Origin: Paramixta manurensis
GTDB lineage: Bacteria > Pseudomonadota > Gammaproteobacteria > Enterobacterales > Enterobacteriaceae
Assembly: GCF_013285385.1 (NCBI RefSeq)
Contig: NZ_CP054212.1
Coordinates: 1,736,001 to 1,800,000, forward strand
Direction: 5' to 3'
Length of the DNA: 64,000 nt
This document shows positions 16,888-26,442 of this stretch, one piece after another (position 1 is the first letter of the stretch; the number at the start of each line of letters is the position of its first letter). The notes under the pieces are model-generated. The model was given only the letters and a program-made list of their open reading frames with translations. It searched no databases and was not told the origin of the DNA. Made by a program: the position numbers and the translations under genes.

Positions 16888-18003
16888 TTAGAACTGATAA
16901 ACCAGGCCCACTGCCACAGTATCGCCAGAACCGATGCCCAGACGGTTGTTGTCATCGATTTGGTTGATAATGTAGTCAACATAGGTGGACATGTTTTTGT
17001 TGAAGTAGTAGGTCGCGCCCACTTCAAAGTATTTGATCAGGTCAACGTCGCCAATGCCTTCAACATCTTTAGCTTTTGACTGCACGTAAGCCAGTGACGG
17101 ACGCAGACCGAAATCGAACTGATACTGAGCAACTAATTCGATCAACTGAGTTTTGTTGGCAAAACCAAGTTCACCAGAAGTCGTGTTACCAGTGCTATTA
17201 TCCTGGATAAAGGTGGCGTTACGGGTTTCGCCATACATTGCCGCCAGGTAGATGTTGTTAGCATCATATTTCAGCGCGGTTGACCACTGCTCAGCGCGCT
17301 CACCACCATTACCGAAGAATGCGGTCTGTTGGTTGTCAGTGCGGTCACCAGAACCGTAGGCTGCTGCGATACCAATGCCGATAGGCGAGGTGTAAGTGGT
17401 AGAAATTGCGTAGCCGTCGCCGTTAGCTTGTTTGATGCCACGACCGTCTGCGCTATCTTCGTTTTTACCCTGGTACTGCAACGCGAAGTTCCAGCCATCG
17501 ACTAAGCCAAAGAAGTTGGTATTACGGTAGGTTGCCAGACCGTTGCTACGCCCAACGAAGAAGTTATCACTGTAGGCTGAGTCACCGCCGAATTCCGGCA
17601 GCATATCGGTCCAGCCAATTGCGTCATACACCACGCCGTAGTTACGACCGTAATCGATTGAACCCGCATCGCCAAATTTCAGACCAGCGAAGCCCAGACG
17701 GGTTTTAGTACCATCATTACGATCTGCACCACCTTCGCTATTGTTCGCCTGAACGTTGTATTCCCACTGGCCGTAACCGGTCAGTTGGTCATTAATTTGC
17801 GTTTCACCCTTAAAACCAAAGCGGATATAAGTCTGGTCGCCATCGCCTGCGTAACCATCTTTATCAGCAAAATAGTGCAGACCGTCAACTTTACCGTAAA
17901 GATCCAGTTTGTTGCCGTCTTTATTGTAGACCTCTGCGGCGTTAGCTGCGCCCGCAGCTAACAGAGCAGGGATAACCACTGCCAGAATGTTGCGCTTCAT
18001 CAT
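16888..18003 (-). CDS. ompF: Outer-membrane general porin OmpF-type
   Basis: 371 residues. A 22-residue signal peptide (MMKRNILAVVIPALLAAGAANA) precedes AEVYNKDGNKLDLYGKV, the classical mature porin N-terminus. A 16-strand barrel is expected; the loop-3 constriction motif PEFGGD and the C-terminal Phe of outer-membrane barrels are present. Position between aspC and asnS and the OmpR-box promoter identify it as OmpF rather than OmpC or PhoE. It starts at the first of two tandem ATGs, as in E. coli. Confidence 0.95.
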   Translation of the reverse strand: MMKRNILAVVIPALLAAGAANAAEVYNKDGNKLDLYGKVDGLHYFADKDGYAGDGDQTYIRFGFKGETQINDQLTGYGQWEYNVQANNSEGGADRNDGTKTRLGFAGLKFGDAGSIDYGRNYGVVYDAIGWTDMLPEFGGDSAYSDNFFVGRSNGLATYRNTNFFGLVDGWNFALQYQGKNEDSADGRGIKQANGDGYAISTTYTSPIGIGIAAAYGSGDRTDNQQTAFFGNGGERAEQWSTALKYDANNIYLAAMYGETRNATFIQDNSTGNTTSGELGFANKTQLIELVAQYQFDFGLRPSLAYVQSKAKDVEGIGDVDLIKYFEVGATYYFNKNMSTYVDYIINQIDDNNRLGIGSGDTVAVGLVYQF

Positions 18004-18200
18004 TTTTTATTACCCTCATTGGAGTTATTTGGACACCTGCCACTGCCGTCAACAATTCTTTACAGAACCATGAAGAGAGTTTGGTGTCTTCCTGTGTCTG
18101 CACGCATCTTTCCATTCCAATGACGGTAATTCTAGCGCGAAAATGCTACTAATCTAGTAATCTGGTATCAAAAGGAAAATATGTATTACAAAATGTAAAA
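18004..18200 (-). promoter_or_regulatory. ompF promoter with three OmpR-type boxes and conserved mRNA leader
   Basis: Read on the minus strand, three consecutive 18-22 bp elements resemble the E. coli F1, F2 and F3 OmpR sites: about 18179-18200 (TTTTACATTTTGTAATACAT), 18157-18178 and 18139-18156. A -10-like TAGAAT follows at 18129-18134. The leader keeps GACGGCAGTGGCAGGTGTC (18034-18052) and ATGAGGGTAATAA before the start; the latter overlaps the region paired by the sRNA MicF in E. coli. Identification is by resemblance to the E. coli promoter. Confidence 0.7.
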
Positions 18201-18244
18201 TATAGGGAACTTTGTGAGATGTCTCAAAATTTACAAAAAATAAA

Positions 18245-18267
18245 AAAGGTCAGCATGGCTGACCTTT
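18245..18267 (-). terminator. Rho-independent terminator of asnS
   Basis: AAAGGTCAGC (18245-18254), loop ATG, GCTGACCTTT (18258-18267). On the minus strand it is followed by TTTATTTTTTG. It lies 37 bp after the asnS stop. Confidence 0.85.
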
Positions 18268-18303
18268 GTATTTATATGAATTTCTTATATTTAATGGCGA
18301 AAA

Positions 18304-19704
18304 TCAGAAACTGGCGTTACGTGGCGTCCGTGGGAAAGGGATAACGTCTCTTACATTTTGTACGCCCGTGACATATGCGATCAAACGTTCGAAACCTAAT
18401 CCGAAACCTGAATGCGGAACGGTGCCGTAACGACGCAAATCGCGATACCACCAATAATCTTCTTTATTCAGCCCCATCTCTTCCAAACGGGCATCCAACA
18501 CTTCCAAACGCTCTTCACGCTGAGAACCACCGATGATTTCGCCAATGCCAGGCGCCAGAACGTCCATGGCCGCTACCGTTTTTCCGTCATCATTCAAGCG
18601 CATATAGAAAGCTTTAATATCTTTCGGATAGTTTTTTACCACCACCGGCGCTTTAAAATGTTTCTCTGCCAGATAACGTTCATGCTCAGAAGAGAGATCA
18701 ATCCCCCATGAAACCGGGTTTTCAAACGTCTGACCGCAGGTGCTAAGAATGGAAACCGCGTCGGTATAATCAACTTGCGCGAAATCCGTTGTCACAAATC
18801 TTTCCAGGCGCGAAACCGCATCTTTGTCTACGCGTTCAGCAAAGAACGCCATATCGTCAGCCCGCTCTTCCAGTACCGCTTTAAACACATATTTCAGCAT
18901 CGCTTCCGCGAGCGCGGCGGCATCATCCAGCGAAGCAAAGGCGATTTCCGGCTCCAGCATCCAAAACTCAGCCAAATGGCGGCTGGTGTTAGAGTTTTCC
19001 GCGCGGAAAGTCGGGCCAAAGGTGTAGATTTTCGACAGGGCCGAAGCATAGGTTTCACCGTTCAACTGACCTGAAACGGTCAAGAACGCCTCTTTACCAA
19101 AGAAGTCCTCGCTGAAATCAACCTTCCCCTGCGGGTCGCGCGGTAAGTTCTCCAGATCAAGGGTGGAAACACGAAACATTTCGCCGGCCCCTTCGGTATC
19201 AGAAGCGGTAATGAGCGGCGTGGAAACCCAAAAATACCCGTTCTCGTTAAAGAAACGGTGTAATGCTTGCGCCAGCGTGTGGCGAACGCGGGCAACTGCG
19301 CCAATGAGGTTGGTACGCGGGCGTAGGTGGGCCACTTCACGCAAATATTCAATGCTGTGACGTTTTGCCGCCATGGGATAAGTATCCGGATCATCGACCC
19401 AGCCAACGACCTCTACCGCAGTGGCCTGGATTTCAAAACTTTGGCCTTCGCCCGGCGATTCCACCACTTTACCGGTGACAATCACCGAACAACCGGTGGT
19501 CAGACGCAGCACTTCGCTCTGATAATTATTCAGAGAATTATTTACAACGGCCTGAACGGGATTAAAGCAGGAACCGTCATAAACGGCGATAAAGGAAATA
19601 CCGGCTTTTGAATCTCTTCGGGTGCGCACCCAACCGCGTACGGTGACTTCGCTGTCTACCGTAACCCGGCCGTGTAGTACGTCCGCTACAGGCACTACGC
19701 TCAT
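18304..19704 (-). CDS. asnS: Asparaginyl-tRNA synthetase
   Basis: 466 residues, the E. coli length. It is a class IIb synthetase: the N-terminal OB-fold anticodon domain (VTVRGWVRTRRDSKAGISF) is followed by the catalytic core with motif 2 FRAENSNTSRHLAEFWMLEPE and motif 3 GFGLGFERLI. It charges tRNA-Asn in the cytosol. It is monocistronic, between pncB and ompF, as in E. coli. Confidence 0.98.
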   Translation of the reverse strand: MSVVPVADVLHGRVTVDSEVTVRGWVRTRRDSKAGISFIAVYDGSCFNPVQAVVNNSLNNYQSEVLRLTTGCSVIVTGKVVESPGEGQSFEIQATAVEVVGWVDDPDTYPMAAKRHSIEYLREVAHLRPRTNLIGAVARVRHTLAQALHRFFNENGYFWVSTPLITASDTEGAGEMFRVSTLDLENLPRDPQGKVDFSEDFFGKEAFLTVSGQLNGETYASALSKIYTFGPTFRAENSNTSRHLAEFWMLEPEIAFASLDDAAALAEAMLKYVFKAVLEERADDMAFFAERVDKDAVSRLERFVTTDFAQVDYTDAVSILSTCGQTFENPVSWGIDLSSEHERYLAEKHFKAPVVVKNYPKDIKAFYMRLNDDGKTVAAMDVLAPGIGEIIGGSQREERLEVLDARLEEMGLNKEDYWWYRDLRRYGTVPHSGFGLGFERLIAYVTGVQNVRDVIPFPRTPRNASF

Positions 19705-19830
19705 AAATTTCTCTCTTTTAATTAGTCAAAATAGAAAATAAGGCCCCGAACTTGGGGTATGGCTTATGTTACTTGCCGTCCGGCAGGACACAAGAAGAAT
19801 TAAGCGGCGGAAGGGAGATTTTATTGCGAA

Positions 19831-19857
19831 GGGGCGAACAGGGCCGCCCCTGGGGAG
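19831..19857 (-). terminator. Weak hairpin after pncB
   Basis: GGGGCG (19831-19836) and CGCCCC (19845-19850) can pair just past the pncB stop. There is no strong T tract on the minus strand, so termination is only possible. Confidence 0.35.
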
Positions 19858-21063
19858 TTAACTGGCTTTTTTTACCAGCGGTAAGTCGAAAGCTTTACGA
19901 AGCGCACGCACAAAAGCTTTATCCTGACAGATGGTCTTGCCAGGGCTATCAGACAGTTTGGCAACCGGTTTCCCGTTACACTCCACCAGCTTAATCACGA
20001 TGTTAAGCGGCTTCACTTGTGGAATATCACAGGTCAGGCGCGTACCAATGCCAAAAATAACGTTGGCGCGTTGGCCGAAGTGACGATAAAGCGAAACTGC
20101 CTTATCCAGATCCAAATTGTCAGAAAAAACCAGCGTTTTCGTCAGTGGATCTATACCCAGTTTTTGATAGTGGGCGATGGCTTTCTCGCCCCATTCGACT
20201 GGATCGCCGGAGTCATGACGCAAACCTTGATAGCGGTTAGCGAAACCCGGACCAAAATCACGCAAGAACGCATCCATGGTAATACAGTCCGTGAGCGCGA
20301 TACCGAGTTGATCGTCGTACTCCTCCAGCCACGCCTGCAATGCTGCTCGCTGGCTATTGGCCAGCACCGGGCTAATTTGCTGGTGTGCCTGAAACCATTC
20401 GTGCGCCTGAGTACCGACCGGCGTAATGCCTAATTTGCGGGCAATATCGTAATTACTCGACCCCACCAGCCAAGGAAACTCCTGCTGTAGGGTGCTAACG
20501 ATGGCAAATTGCACATCGTGCGAAAAACGGCGACGAGTACCAAAATCCATCAGTTTGAAACGGGACAAATCCATATCGCGCGTGAGGTGTTTAAAGTCCA
20601 CCAATTTGCCACGCAAACGTTCAACCGCCATTTCCGGTGTCACTAGCGGTGAACGATGACGATGTACCACTTCACTGATCAACGCCAGTAAAGGCACTTC
20701 CCACATAATCACTTCGCGCCATGGACCGCTAATGCGAATATCAAGCTTACCTTCATGGTTGCGCACGCGAACCTGGGTCGGGTCATAACGAAAGGCCTTC
20801 AGCCAATCAAGATAATCCTGGCGGAAAAAAGGAAGGCCGGCTAAATAGTGATATTCAGCATCGCTCAGCGCCAGTGCGCGCATGTGATCAATTTCTTCAG
20901 CAATTTCATCTGCATAGATACCCAGCAGATCGTCGCCCCGGCAACGGAACTCCGCTGCTACGGTCACGTTGTAATAACGATGAAACACGGCTTGCTGCAT
21001 GTGAAGCTTATACGCATCGGTATCCAGCAGCGTAGTTAATATCGGGGAAGCGTGTCGTGTCAT
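19858..21063 (-). CDS. pncB: Nicotinate phosphoribosyltransferase
   Basis: 401 residues from the ATG at 21063 (MTRHASPILTTLLDTDAYK), matching the E. coli start; 63 upstream in-frame codons have no homology and contain the promoter. It condenses nicotinate with PRPP in NAD salvage. The TDAYKLHMQQA N-terminus, the LMDFGTRRRFS motif, the phosphorylated-His region GTQAHEWFQAHQQ and the RHDSGDP motif are present. It is divergent from pepN. Confidence 0.96.
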   Translation of the reverse strand: MTRHASPILTTLLDTDAYKLHMQQAVFHRYYNVTVAAEFRCRGDDLLGIYADEIAEEIDHMRALALSDAEYHYLAGLPFFRQDYLDWLKAFRYDPTQVRVRNHEGKLDIRISGPWREVIMWEVPLLALISEVVHRHRSPLVTPEMAVERLRGKLVDFKHLTRDMDLSRFKLMDFGTRRRFSHDVQFAIVSTLQQEFPWLVGSSNYDIARKLGITPVGTQAHEWFQAHQQISPVLANSQRAALQAWLEEYDDQLGIALTDCITMDAFLRDFGPGFANRYQGLRHDSGDPVEWGEKAIAHYQKLGIDPLTKTLVFSDNLDLDKAVSLYRHFGQRANVIFGIGTRLTCDIPQVKPLNIVIKLVECNGKPVAKLSDSPGKTICQDKAFVRALRKAFDLPLVKKAS

Positions 21064-21131
21064 GGTGCGTTTCAGCATCCTCTCGCGCGGAGCGTTTCCG
21101 TTGGTGTCGTAAAATGTCTTAAAGACGCAGG

Positions 21132-21159
21132 AGTATAACCTGATTACCAATTTATTGAA
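21132..21159 (-). promoter_or_regulatory. Candidate pncB promoter
   Basis: On the minus strand, TTCAAT (21154-21159) and TATACT (21132-21137) are 16 bp apart, about 70 bp upstream of the chosen pncB start. This supports rejecting the longer ORF. No clear NadR box was seen. Confidence 0.5.
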
Positions 21160-21320
21160 GTCGATCACACCACAATTCACTGCCGCTGGTCGAGGATAAA
21201 ACGTGCCATTGTTAACGAGTTGTAGTAATTGCTGCGATTGATGATGATTCAACGTGGTAACCTGAGCACAACAGGAATAGACTTGAACTGATTAACTTAT
21301 TTTAGATGTGAGAAGGACTT

Positions 21321-23936
21321 ATGACGCAACAGCCGCAAATAAAGTATCGCCATGATTATCGTGCCCCGGATTACACCATTACCGATATTGACCTCACTTT
21401 CAATCTGGATGCCAGCAACACGCGGGTCATTGCCATAAGCCAGGTAAAAAGAGTGGGCGATAGTGATAGCGCGTTACGTCTCCAGGGGGAAGATCTCACC
21501 TTAGTTTCGCTGGAAGTTGATGGTGTCCCGTGGAGCGATTATCAGTTAGAAGAAGGCGCATTGGTTTTAAACCAACTGCCGGAAAACTTTACGCTGAAAA
21601 TCGTTAATGACATCCATCCGGATAAAAATACCGCGTTGGAAGGGTTGTATCAGTCAGGCGATGCGCTCTGTACACAGTGTGAAGCCGAAGGGTTTCGTCA
21701 CATCACATGGTATCTCGATAGGCCCGATGTGCTGGCGCGTTTTACCACCACCCTGATCGCCGATAGCGCACGTTACCCGTTCCTGCTCTCTAATGGCAAC
21801 CGCATTGATAGCGGCAATATGGATGACGGGCGCCACTGGATGAAGTGGGAAGACCCGTTCCCAAAACCCTGTTACCTGTTTGCGTTAGTCGCCGGGGATT
21901 TCGATGTTCTGCGTGATAGTTTTACTACTCGCTCCGGTCGCGACGTAGCGCTCGAAATTTATGTCGATCGCGGGAATCTTGACCGTGCCGATTGGGCGAT
22001 GACGTCGCTAAAAAACAGTATGAAGTGGGATGAAGAGCGTTTTGGGCTGGAGTATGACCTTGATATCTTCATGATTGTTGCGGTTGACTTCTTTAATATG
22101 GGCGCCATGGAGAACAAAGGCCTTAATATCTTCAACTCCAAATACGTGCTGGCGAAGGCGGAAACCGCTACCGACAAAGATTATCTCGGTATTGAGGCGG
22201 TGATTGGTCACGAGTATTTCCATAACTGGACCGGTAACCGAGTGACTTGCCGCGATTGGTTCCAGCTCAGTCTGAAAGAGGGGCTAACCGTTTTCCGTGA
22301 CCAAGAGTTCAGTTCAGACTTGGGTTCACGCGCGGTGAACCGTATCGACAACGTTCGTGTTATGCGCGGCGCGCAATTTGCCGAAGATGCCAGCCCAATG
22401 GCGCATCCGATTCGTCCCGATCAGGTTATTGAAATGAATAACTTCTACACCTTAACCGTGTATGAGAAGGGCTCGGAAGTGATACGTATGATGCACACCC
22501 TGCTCGGGGAAGAGAATTTCCAGAAAGGGATGCAGCTCTATTTCGAACGTCATGATGGTAGCGCGGCAACCTGTGATGATTTCGTTCAGGCGATGGAAGA
22601 TGCGTCAAACGTCGATTTATCTCAGTTCCGTCGCTGGTATAGCCAGTCCGGCACGCCGGTGTTGTCAATCCGTGATGATTACAATCCGGAGCTGGAGCAA
22701 TATACCTTGCATGTTACCCAGATGACGCCGCCAACCGCCGATCAAAAAGAGAAACTGCCACTACATATTCCGCTCGATATTGAGTTGTACGATGGAGAAG
22801 GAAAAGTCATCCCGTTGCAGCATAATGGTCACCCGGTCCATCACGTATTGAATATTACTGAAGAGTTCCAGACCTTTGTGTTCGATAAGGTGTATTACCA
22901 GCCGGTGCCGTCGTTATTACGTGAGTTCTCTGCGCCGGTAAAATTGGATTATAACTGGAGCGATGCGCAGCTAACATTTCTGATGCGCCATGCCAGCAAT
23001 GATTTCTCGCGCTGGGATGCCGCGCAAAGCTTGTTGGCAACCTATATCAAACTGAACGTTGCGCGCTACCAGCAAGGGCAACCGCTTTCGCTGCCGCTGC
23101 ATGTGGCAGACGCATTCCGCGCGGTGCTGCTGGATGAAAACAGCGATCCGGCGCTAATGGCGTTGATCCTCAGTTTGCCTGGCGAAAATGAAATTGCTGA
23201 GCTGTTTGAAACCATTGATCCGGAAGCTAACGCGGCGGTGCGCGATGCGCTGATGCGTACACTTGCGAACGAACTGGCCGATGAGTGGCTGGCGGTCTAT
23301 CTGGCGAACCAAAACGCGGAGTACCACGTAGAACATGCGGAAATTGGTCAACGCGCGTTGAAAAATGTCTGCCTGAGCTATCTGGCCTTCGGCGATAGTG
23401 AACAAGCGGATAAGCTGGTGACCGCCCAGTACGAAAAAGCGAACAATATGACGGATGCCTTAGCCGCAATGTCGGTAGCGGTGGCAGCGCAGTTACCGTG
23501 CCGTGAGGCACTGTTGGCGGCGTTCGATCAACGTTGGCATCAAGACGGTCTGGTGATGGATAAATGGTTTATCCTGCAGGCAACCAGTCCGGCGGCTGAT
23601 GTATTGGCGCGTGTGCGAGCCTTACTGACGCATCGCTCGTTTAGTATGGGGAATCCAAACCGTATTCGTTCATTAATTGGCGCATTTGCCTCGGCGAACC
23701 CGGCGGCATTCCACGCGAAAGACGGTAGCGGCTACCAATTCTTGGTAGAAATGTTGACCGACCTTAATACGCGCAATCCACAGGTTGCCGCGCGCATGAT
23801 CGAACCGCTCATCCGTTTGAAACGCTATGATGCAGGCCGTCAGGCGTTGATGCGTAAGGCGTTGGAGCAGTTGAAAGGTTTGGATAAACTTTCCGGCGAT
23901 CTGTACGAGAAAATTACTAAAGCGCTGAATGCGTAA
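21321..23936 (+). CDS. pepN: Aminopeptidase N (M1 family)
   Basis: 871 residues (E. coli 870). It is a broad-specificity cytosolic zinc aminopeptidase. The exopeptidase motif GAMEN is at 261-265 and the zinc motif HEYFH at 297-301 with the third ligand Glu downstream in LKEGLTVFRDQE, in the same register as E. coli PepN. The start ATG follows GAGAAGG. The helical C-terminal domain is complete. Confidence 0.98.
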   Translation: MTQQPQIKYRHDYRAPDYTITDIDLTFNLDASNTRVIAISQVKRVGDSDSALRLQGEDLTLVSLEVDGVPWSDYQLEEGALVLNQLPENFTLKIVNDIHPDKNTALEGLYQSGDALCTQCEAEGFRHITWYLDRPDVLARFTTTLIADSARYPFLLSNGNRIDSGNMDDGRHWMKWEDPFPKPCYLFALVAGDFDVLRDSFTTRSGRDVALEIYVDRGNLDRADWAMTSLKNSMKWDEERFGLEYDLDIFMIVAVDFFNMGAMENKGLNIFNSKYVLAKAETATDKDYLGIEAVIGHEYFHNWTGNRVTCRDWFQLSLKEGLTVFRDQEFSSDLGSRAVNRIDNVRVMRGAQFAEDASPMAHPIRPDQVIEMNNFYTLTVYEKGSEVIRMMHTLLGEENFQKGMQLYFERHDGSAATCDDFVQAMEDASNVDLSQFRRWYSQSGTPVLSIRDDYNPELEQYTLHVTQMTPPTADQKEKLPLHIPLDIELYDGEGKVIPLQHNGHPVHHVLNITEEFQTFVFDKVYYQPVPSLLREFSAPVKLDYNWSDAQLTFLMRHASNDFSRWDAAQSLLATYIKLNVARYQQGQPLSLPLHVADAFRAVLLDENSDPALMALILSLPGENEIAELFETIDPEANAAVRDALMRTLANELADEWLAVYLANQNAEYHVEHAEIGQRALKNVCLSYLAFGDSEQADKLVTAQYEKANNMTDALAAMSVAVAAQLPCREALLAAFDQRWHQDGLVMDKWFILQATSPAADVLARVRALLTHRSFSMGNPNRIRSLIGAFASANPAAFHAKDGSGYQFLVEMLTDLNTRNPQVAARMIEPLIRLKRYDAGRQALMRKALEQLKGLDKLSGDLYEKITKALNA

Positions 23937-23945
23937 TGCAATATC

Positions 23946-24013
23946 GCCCGGCGCACTGCGGTGCGTCAGGCGTTCATCATTGGGCCGGGGAGGGAAACTT
24001 TCCCGGTTTTTTT
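23946..24013 (+). terminator. Terminator region after pepN
   Basis: Two hairpins. CGCC...CGCAC-TGCG-GTGCG...GGCG lies at about 23946-23971. An imperfect CCGGG (23985-23989) / CCCGG (24002-24006) stem enclosing GGGAAA/TTTCCC is followed by seven T residues (24007-24013). The second is the better intrinsic terminator. Confidence 0.65.
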
Positions 24014-24018
24014 AAGCT

Positions 24019-24810
24019 TTATCGCTGCGCGTAGCGCCGGTTTGGCGGTTCGCTTTCACTGCGTTTCATCACCCGATCCAGCACTTCGGCTTCCAGTTCG
24101 GCTAACCGAGCTGAGCCGCGGCGACGCGGGCGCGGTAAGTCGATGGTTAAATCAAGGCCAATCTGACCCTCTTCAATCAGCAAGACCCGATCGGCCATCG
24201 CCACCGCTTCGCTCACATCATGGGTGACTAATAACACGGTAAAGTGGTGCTGTTGCCAAAGGGATTCAATCAACCCCTGCATCTCGATACGCGTTAGGGC
24301 ATCCAGCGCGCCCAACGGCTCATCCAGCAACAGCAAGCCGGGGCGGTGTATCAACGCACGCGCAAGGGCGACGCGTTGTTTCTGGCCGCCGGACAGCGCG
24401 GCGGGCCATTCGCTGGCGCGATCGGCAAGCCCGACATCCTCCAGTACTTGCAGGGCGTCGTCACGCCACGCGCGGCCACGTAGCCCTAGCCCGACATTAT
24501 TAATCACGCTTTTCCACGGCAGTAAACGTGCGTCCTGAAACATTAAACGGGTATCTTCCCGGGCGTTGGCAAGCGGTGCGTTACCGGCTAATAACTCGCC
24601 GCCGCTGGCGGTTTCCAGCCCGGCCAGCAACCGTAGCAGAGTACTCTTGCCGCAGCCGCTACGCCCGACCACCGCAACAAATTGTCCGGCCGGAATATGC
24701 AGATCAATATTATTGAGGATGGTGCGCCCGCCGTATTGCTTGCTGACGCGATTAATAACCAGAGGCGTGCCGGCATTGAGACGCGACGGGCCGGATATTA
24801 ACTCGCTCAT
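24019..24810 (-). CDS. ssuB: Aliphatic sulfonate ABC transporter ATPase
   Basis: 263 residues. It is an ABC ATPase with Walker A GRSGCGKST (about residues 50-58), signature LSGGQ, Walker B LLLLDEPLGALD and the switch His in LLVTHDVSEA. It energises uptake of alkanesulfonates as a sulfur source. It overlaps ssuC by four bases. The position between pepN and pyrD is the E. coli ssuEADCB site, but ssuA and ssuD are missing here. Confidence 0.92.
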   Translation of the reverse strand: MSELISGPSRLNAGTPLVINRVSKQYGGRTILNNIDLHIPAGQFVAVVGRSGCGKSTLLRLLAGLETASGGELLAGNAPLANAREDTRLMFQDARLLPWKSVINNVGLGLRGRAWRDDALQVLEDVGLADRASEWPAALSGGQKQRVALARALIHRPGLLLLDEPLGALDALTRIEMQGLIESLWQQHHFTVLLVTHDVSEAVAMADRVLLIEEGQIGLDLTIDLPRPRRRGSARLAELEAEVLDRVMKRSESEPPNRRYAQR

Positions 24811-25598
24811 GCGTTTTCCTCTTTCAGTTGATAAGCCGGGTGCCAGCGTAGCCAGACTCGCTCCAGCAGCATCGCGCTAACATCCGCGAGTTTGCCCAGC
24901 AAGGCATAAAGGATAATGGCCACCACCACCACATCGGTTTGTAGAAATTCACGCGCGTTCATCGCCAGGTAGCCAATGCCGGAATTGGCGGAGATGGTTT
25001 CTGCGACGATAAGCGTCAGCCACATCAAACCAAGCCCGAAACGCACGCCCACCATAATTGAGGGCAGGGCGCCGGGCAAAATCACCTGCGCAAATAGCGA
25101 CCAGCCGGAAAGACCGTAGCTGCGCGCCATCTCCACCAGACCGCGATCGATATTACGAATGCCATGCCAGGTATTGAGGTAGATAGGGAATAGTGTTCCC
25201 AGCGCGACCAGAAAAATTTTCGCCGTCTCATCAATACCGAACCACAAAATCACCAAAGGGATCAGCGCAAGGTGTGGCACGTTACGCAGCATTTGTATTG
25301 AGGTATCAAGCACACGTTCGCCCCAGCGCGACATGCCGGTAATCAGGCCGAGCAGTAACCCAATCGAGCCGCCAATACTAAAGCCGACTAATGCGCGCCA
25401 ACTGCTGATAGCCAAATGTTGCCAGAGTTCCCCGCTGGCAGAGAGGTGCCAGAAAGTAATAACAATATTCTCTGGCGAAGGAAGGATCCGTGTTGATAGC
25501 CAGCCGGATTGCGAAGCGATTTGCCAAACAACAATGAGTAGCAGCGGCAACGCCCAGGGAACCAACGCGTCGACGAGTCGGTGTAGTGGTTTACGCAT
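24807..25598 (-). CDS. ssuC: Aliphatic sulfonate ABC transporter permease
   Basis: 263 residues with about six membrane spans and the binding-protein-dependent permease EAA loop (MARSYGLSGWSLFAQVILPGALPSI). It is an SsuC/TauC-type inner-membrane component. The gene starts only 44 bp after the ssuE stop, where E. coli has ssuA and ssuD. Without a nearby binding protein it may be inactive or use an SsuA or TauA encoded elsewhere. Confidence 0.92.
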   Translation of the reverse strand: MRKPLHRLVDALVPWALPLLLIVVWQIASQSGWLSTRILPSPENIVITFWHLSASGELWQHLAISSWRALVGFSIGGSIGLLLGLITGMSRWGERVLDTSIQMLRNVPHLALIPLVILWFGIDETAKIFLVALGTLFPIYLNTWHGIRNIDRGLVEMARSYGLSGWSLFAQVILPGALPSIMVGVRFGLGLMWLTLIVAETISANSGIGYLAMNAREFLQTDVVVVAIILYALLGKLADVSAMLLERVWLRWHPAYQLKEENA

Positions 25599-25642
25599 AC
25601 AATACCTTTACTCTGTAAAACGTTTTAACGTCGTCGCCACGG

Positions 25643-26194
25643 TTACACGGCGGTGGCAAGCGGCTGATGGCGACGGGACAATGCGTGGTAAAAGGTGTCG
25701 AGCGCGTCATCAATGCGCGCAGCAAGGATCTGGTTTAATTCCGGCTGGCGATCATAATGCGTAATCTGCGTATCGTCGGCGAACACGCCATGTAACACTT
25801 CTTGAGCCTTCAACGCATTCAGTACCGGTTTCAGCGCGTAATCCACCGCCAGCATATGGGCGACGGTGCCACCGGTGGCAAGCGGCAGAACCACCTTATG
25901 TTCCAGCGCGCGTTCTGGCAGTAAATCCAGTAAGGTTTTTAATGCGCCAGAAAAAGAAGCCTTATAGATAGGTGTCGCAACAATCACGCCATCCGCACCT
26001 TCCAAATCCTCTTTTAACGCCAGTAAGGCCGGAGAATCGAAACGTGCATAAAGCAGATCTTCAGGCTGGAAGTTGTGCAGGTTCCAGGGAATTACCTCCA
26101 CACCACGTTGTTCCAGTGCCGTTTGGCAAACGGTTAACAGCGCCGTTGAGCGTGAAGGAAAGCGTGGACTTCCCGCCAGAGTAATAACGCGCAT
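25643..26194 (-). CDS. ssuE: NADPH-dependent FMN reductase SsuE
   Basis: 183 residues from the ATG at 26194, preceded by AAGGAG with 6-base spacing; a GTG two codons upstream is less likely. It has a flavodoxin-like fold with MRVITLAGSPRFPSRS and the conserved ATPIYKASFSGALKTLLDLLP. In E. coli it supplies FMNH2 to the monooxygenase SsuD, whose gene is absent here. The C-terminus (RRHQPLATAV) is shorter than in E. coli (191 aa), and the divergence begins right where the missing genes would follow. Confidence 0.92.
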   Translation of the reverse strand: MRVITLAGSPRFPSRSTALLTVCQTALEQRGVEVIPWNLHNFQPEDLLYARFDSPALLALKEDLEGADGVIVATPIYKASFSGALKTLLDLLPERALEHKVVLPLATGGTVAHMLAVDYALKPVLNALKAQEVLHGVFADDTQITHYDRQPELNQILAARIDDALDTFYHALSRRHQPLATAV

Positions 26195-26391
26195 AACCAC
26201 TCCTTATAGCTAAAAGTTATTAATTAAACACAATCAAGAACAGATGACTTTTATCCTGACAGAGCAGGCGGGCGGGCTTAAATGATTTTTCCGGCAAATC
26301 TAAGTCATTTTTGCGATATAGCACGACAAGGACGCAGAAAAGAGAGGGTAATAGCAGAGGATTTGTTTTGGATCCTACCTTTTCTTTCTTT

Positions 26392-26442
26392 TATACCGGA
26401 TAATACCGCCCCGGTTTGACTATCGGGAATTCAGGAGAGTGC
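26392..26442 (+). promoter_or_regulatory. pyrD leader: -10 element and possible start-site-switch hairpin
   Basis: GATAAT (26399-26404) is a reasonable -10, placing transcription starts in the C/G-rich ACCGCCCCGG. CCCG (about 26410-26413) can pair with CGGG (26424-26427) just ahead of the AGGAG at 26433-26437. E. coli pyrC and pyrD are controlled by nucleotide-dependent start-site choice that forms such a hairpin. The resemblance is suggestive, not shown. Confidence 0.4.
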
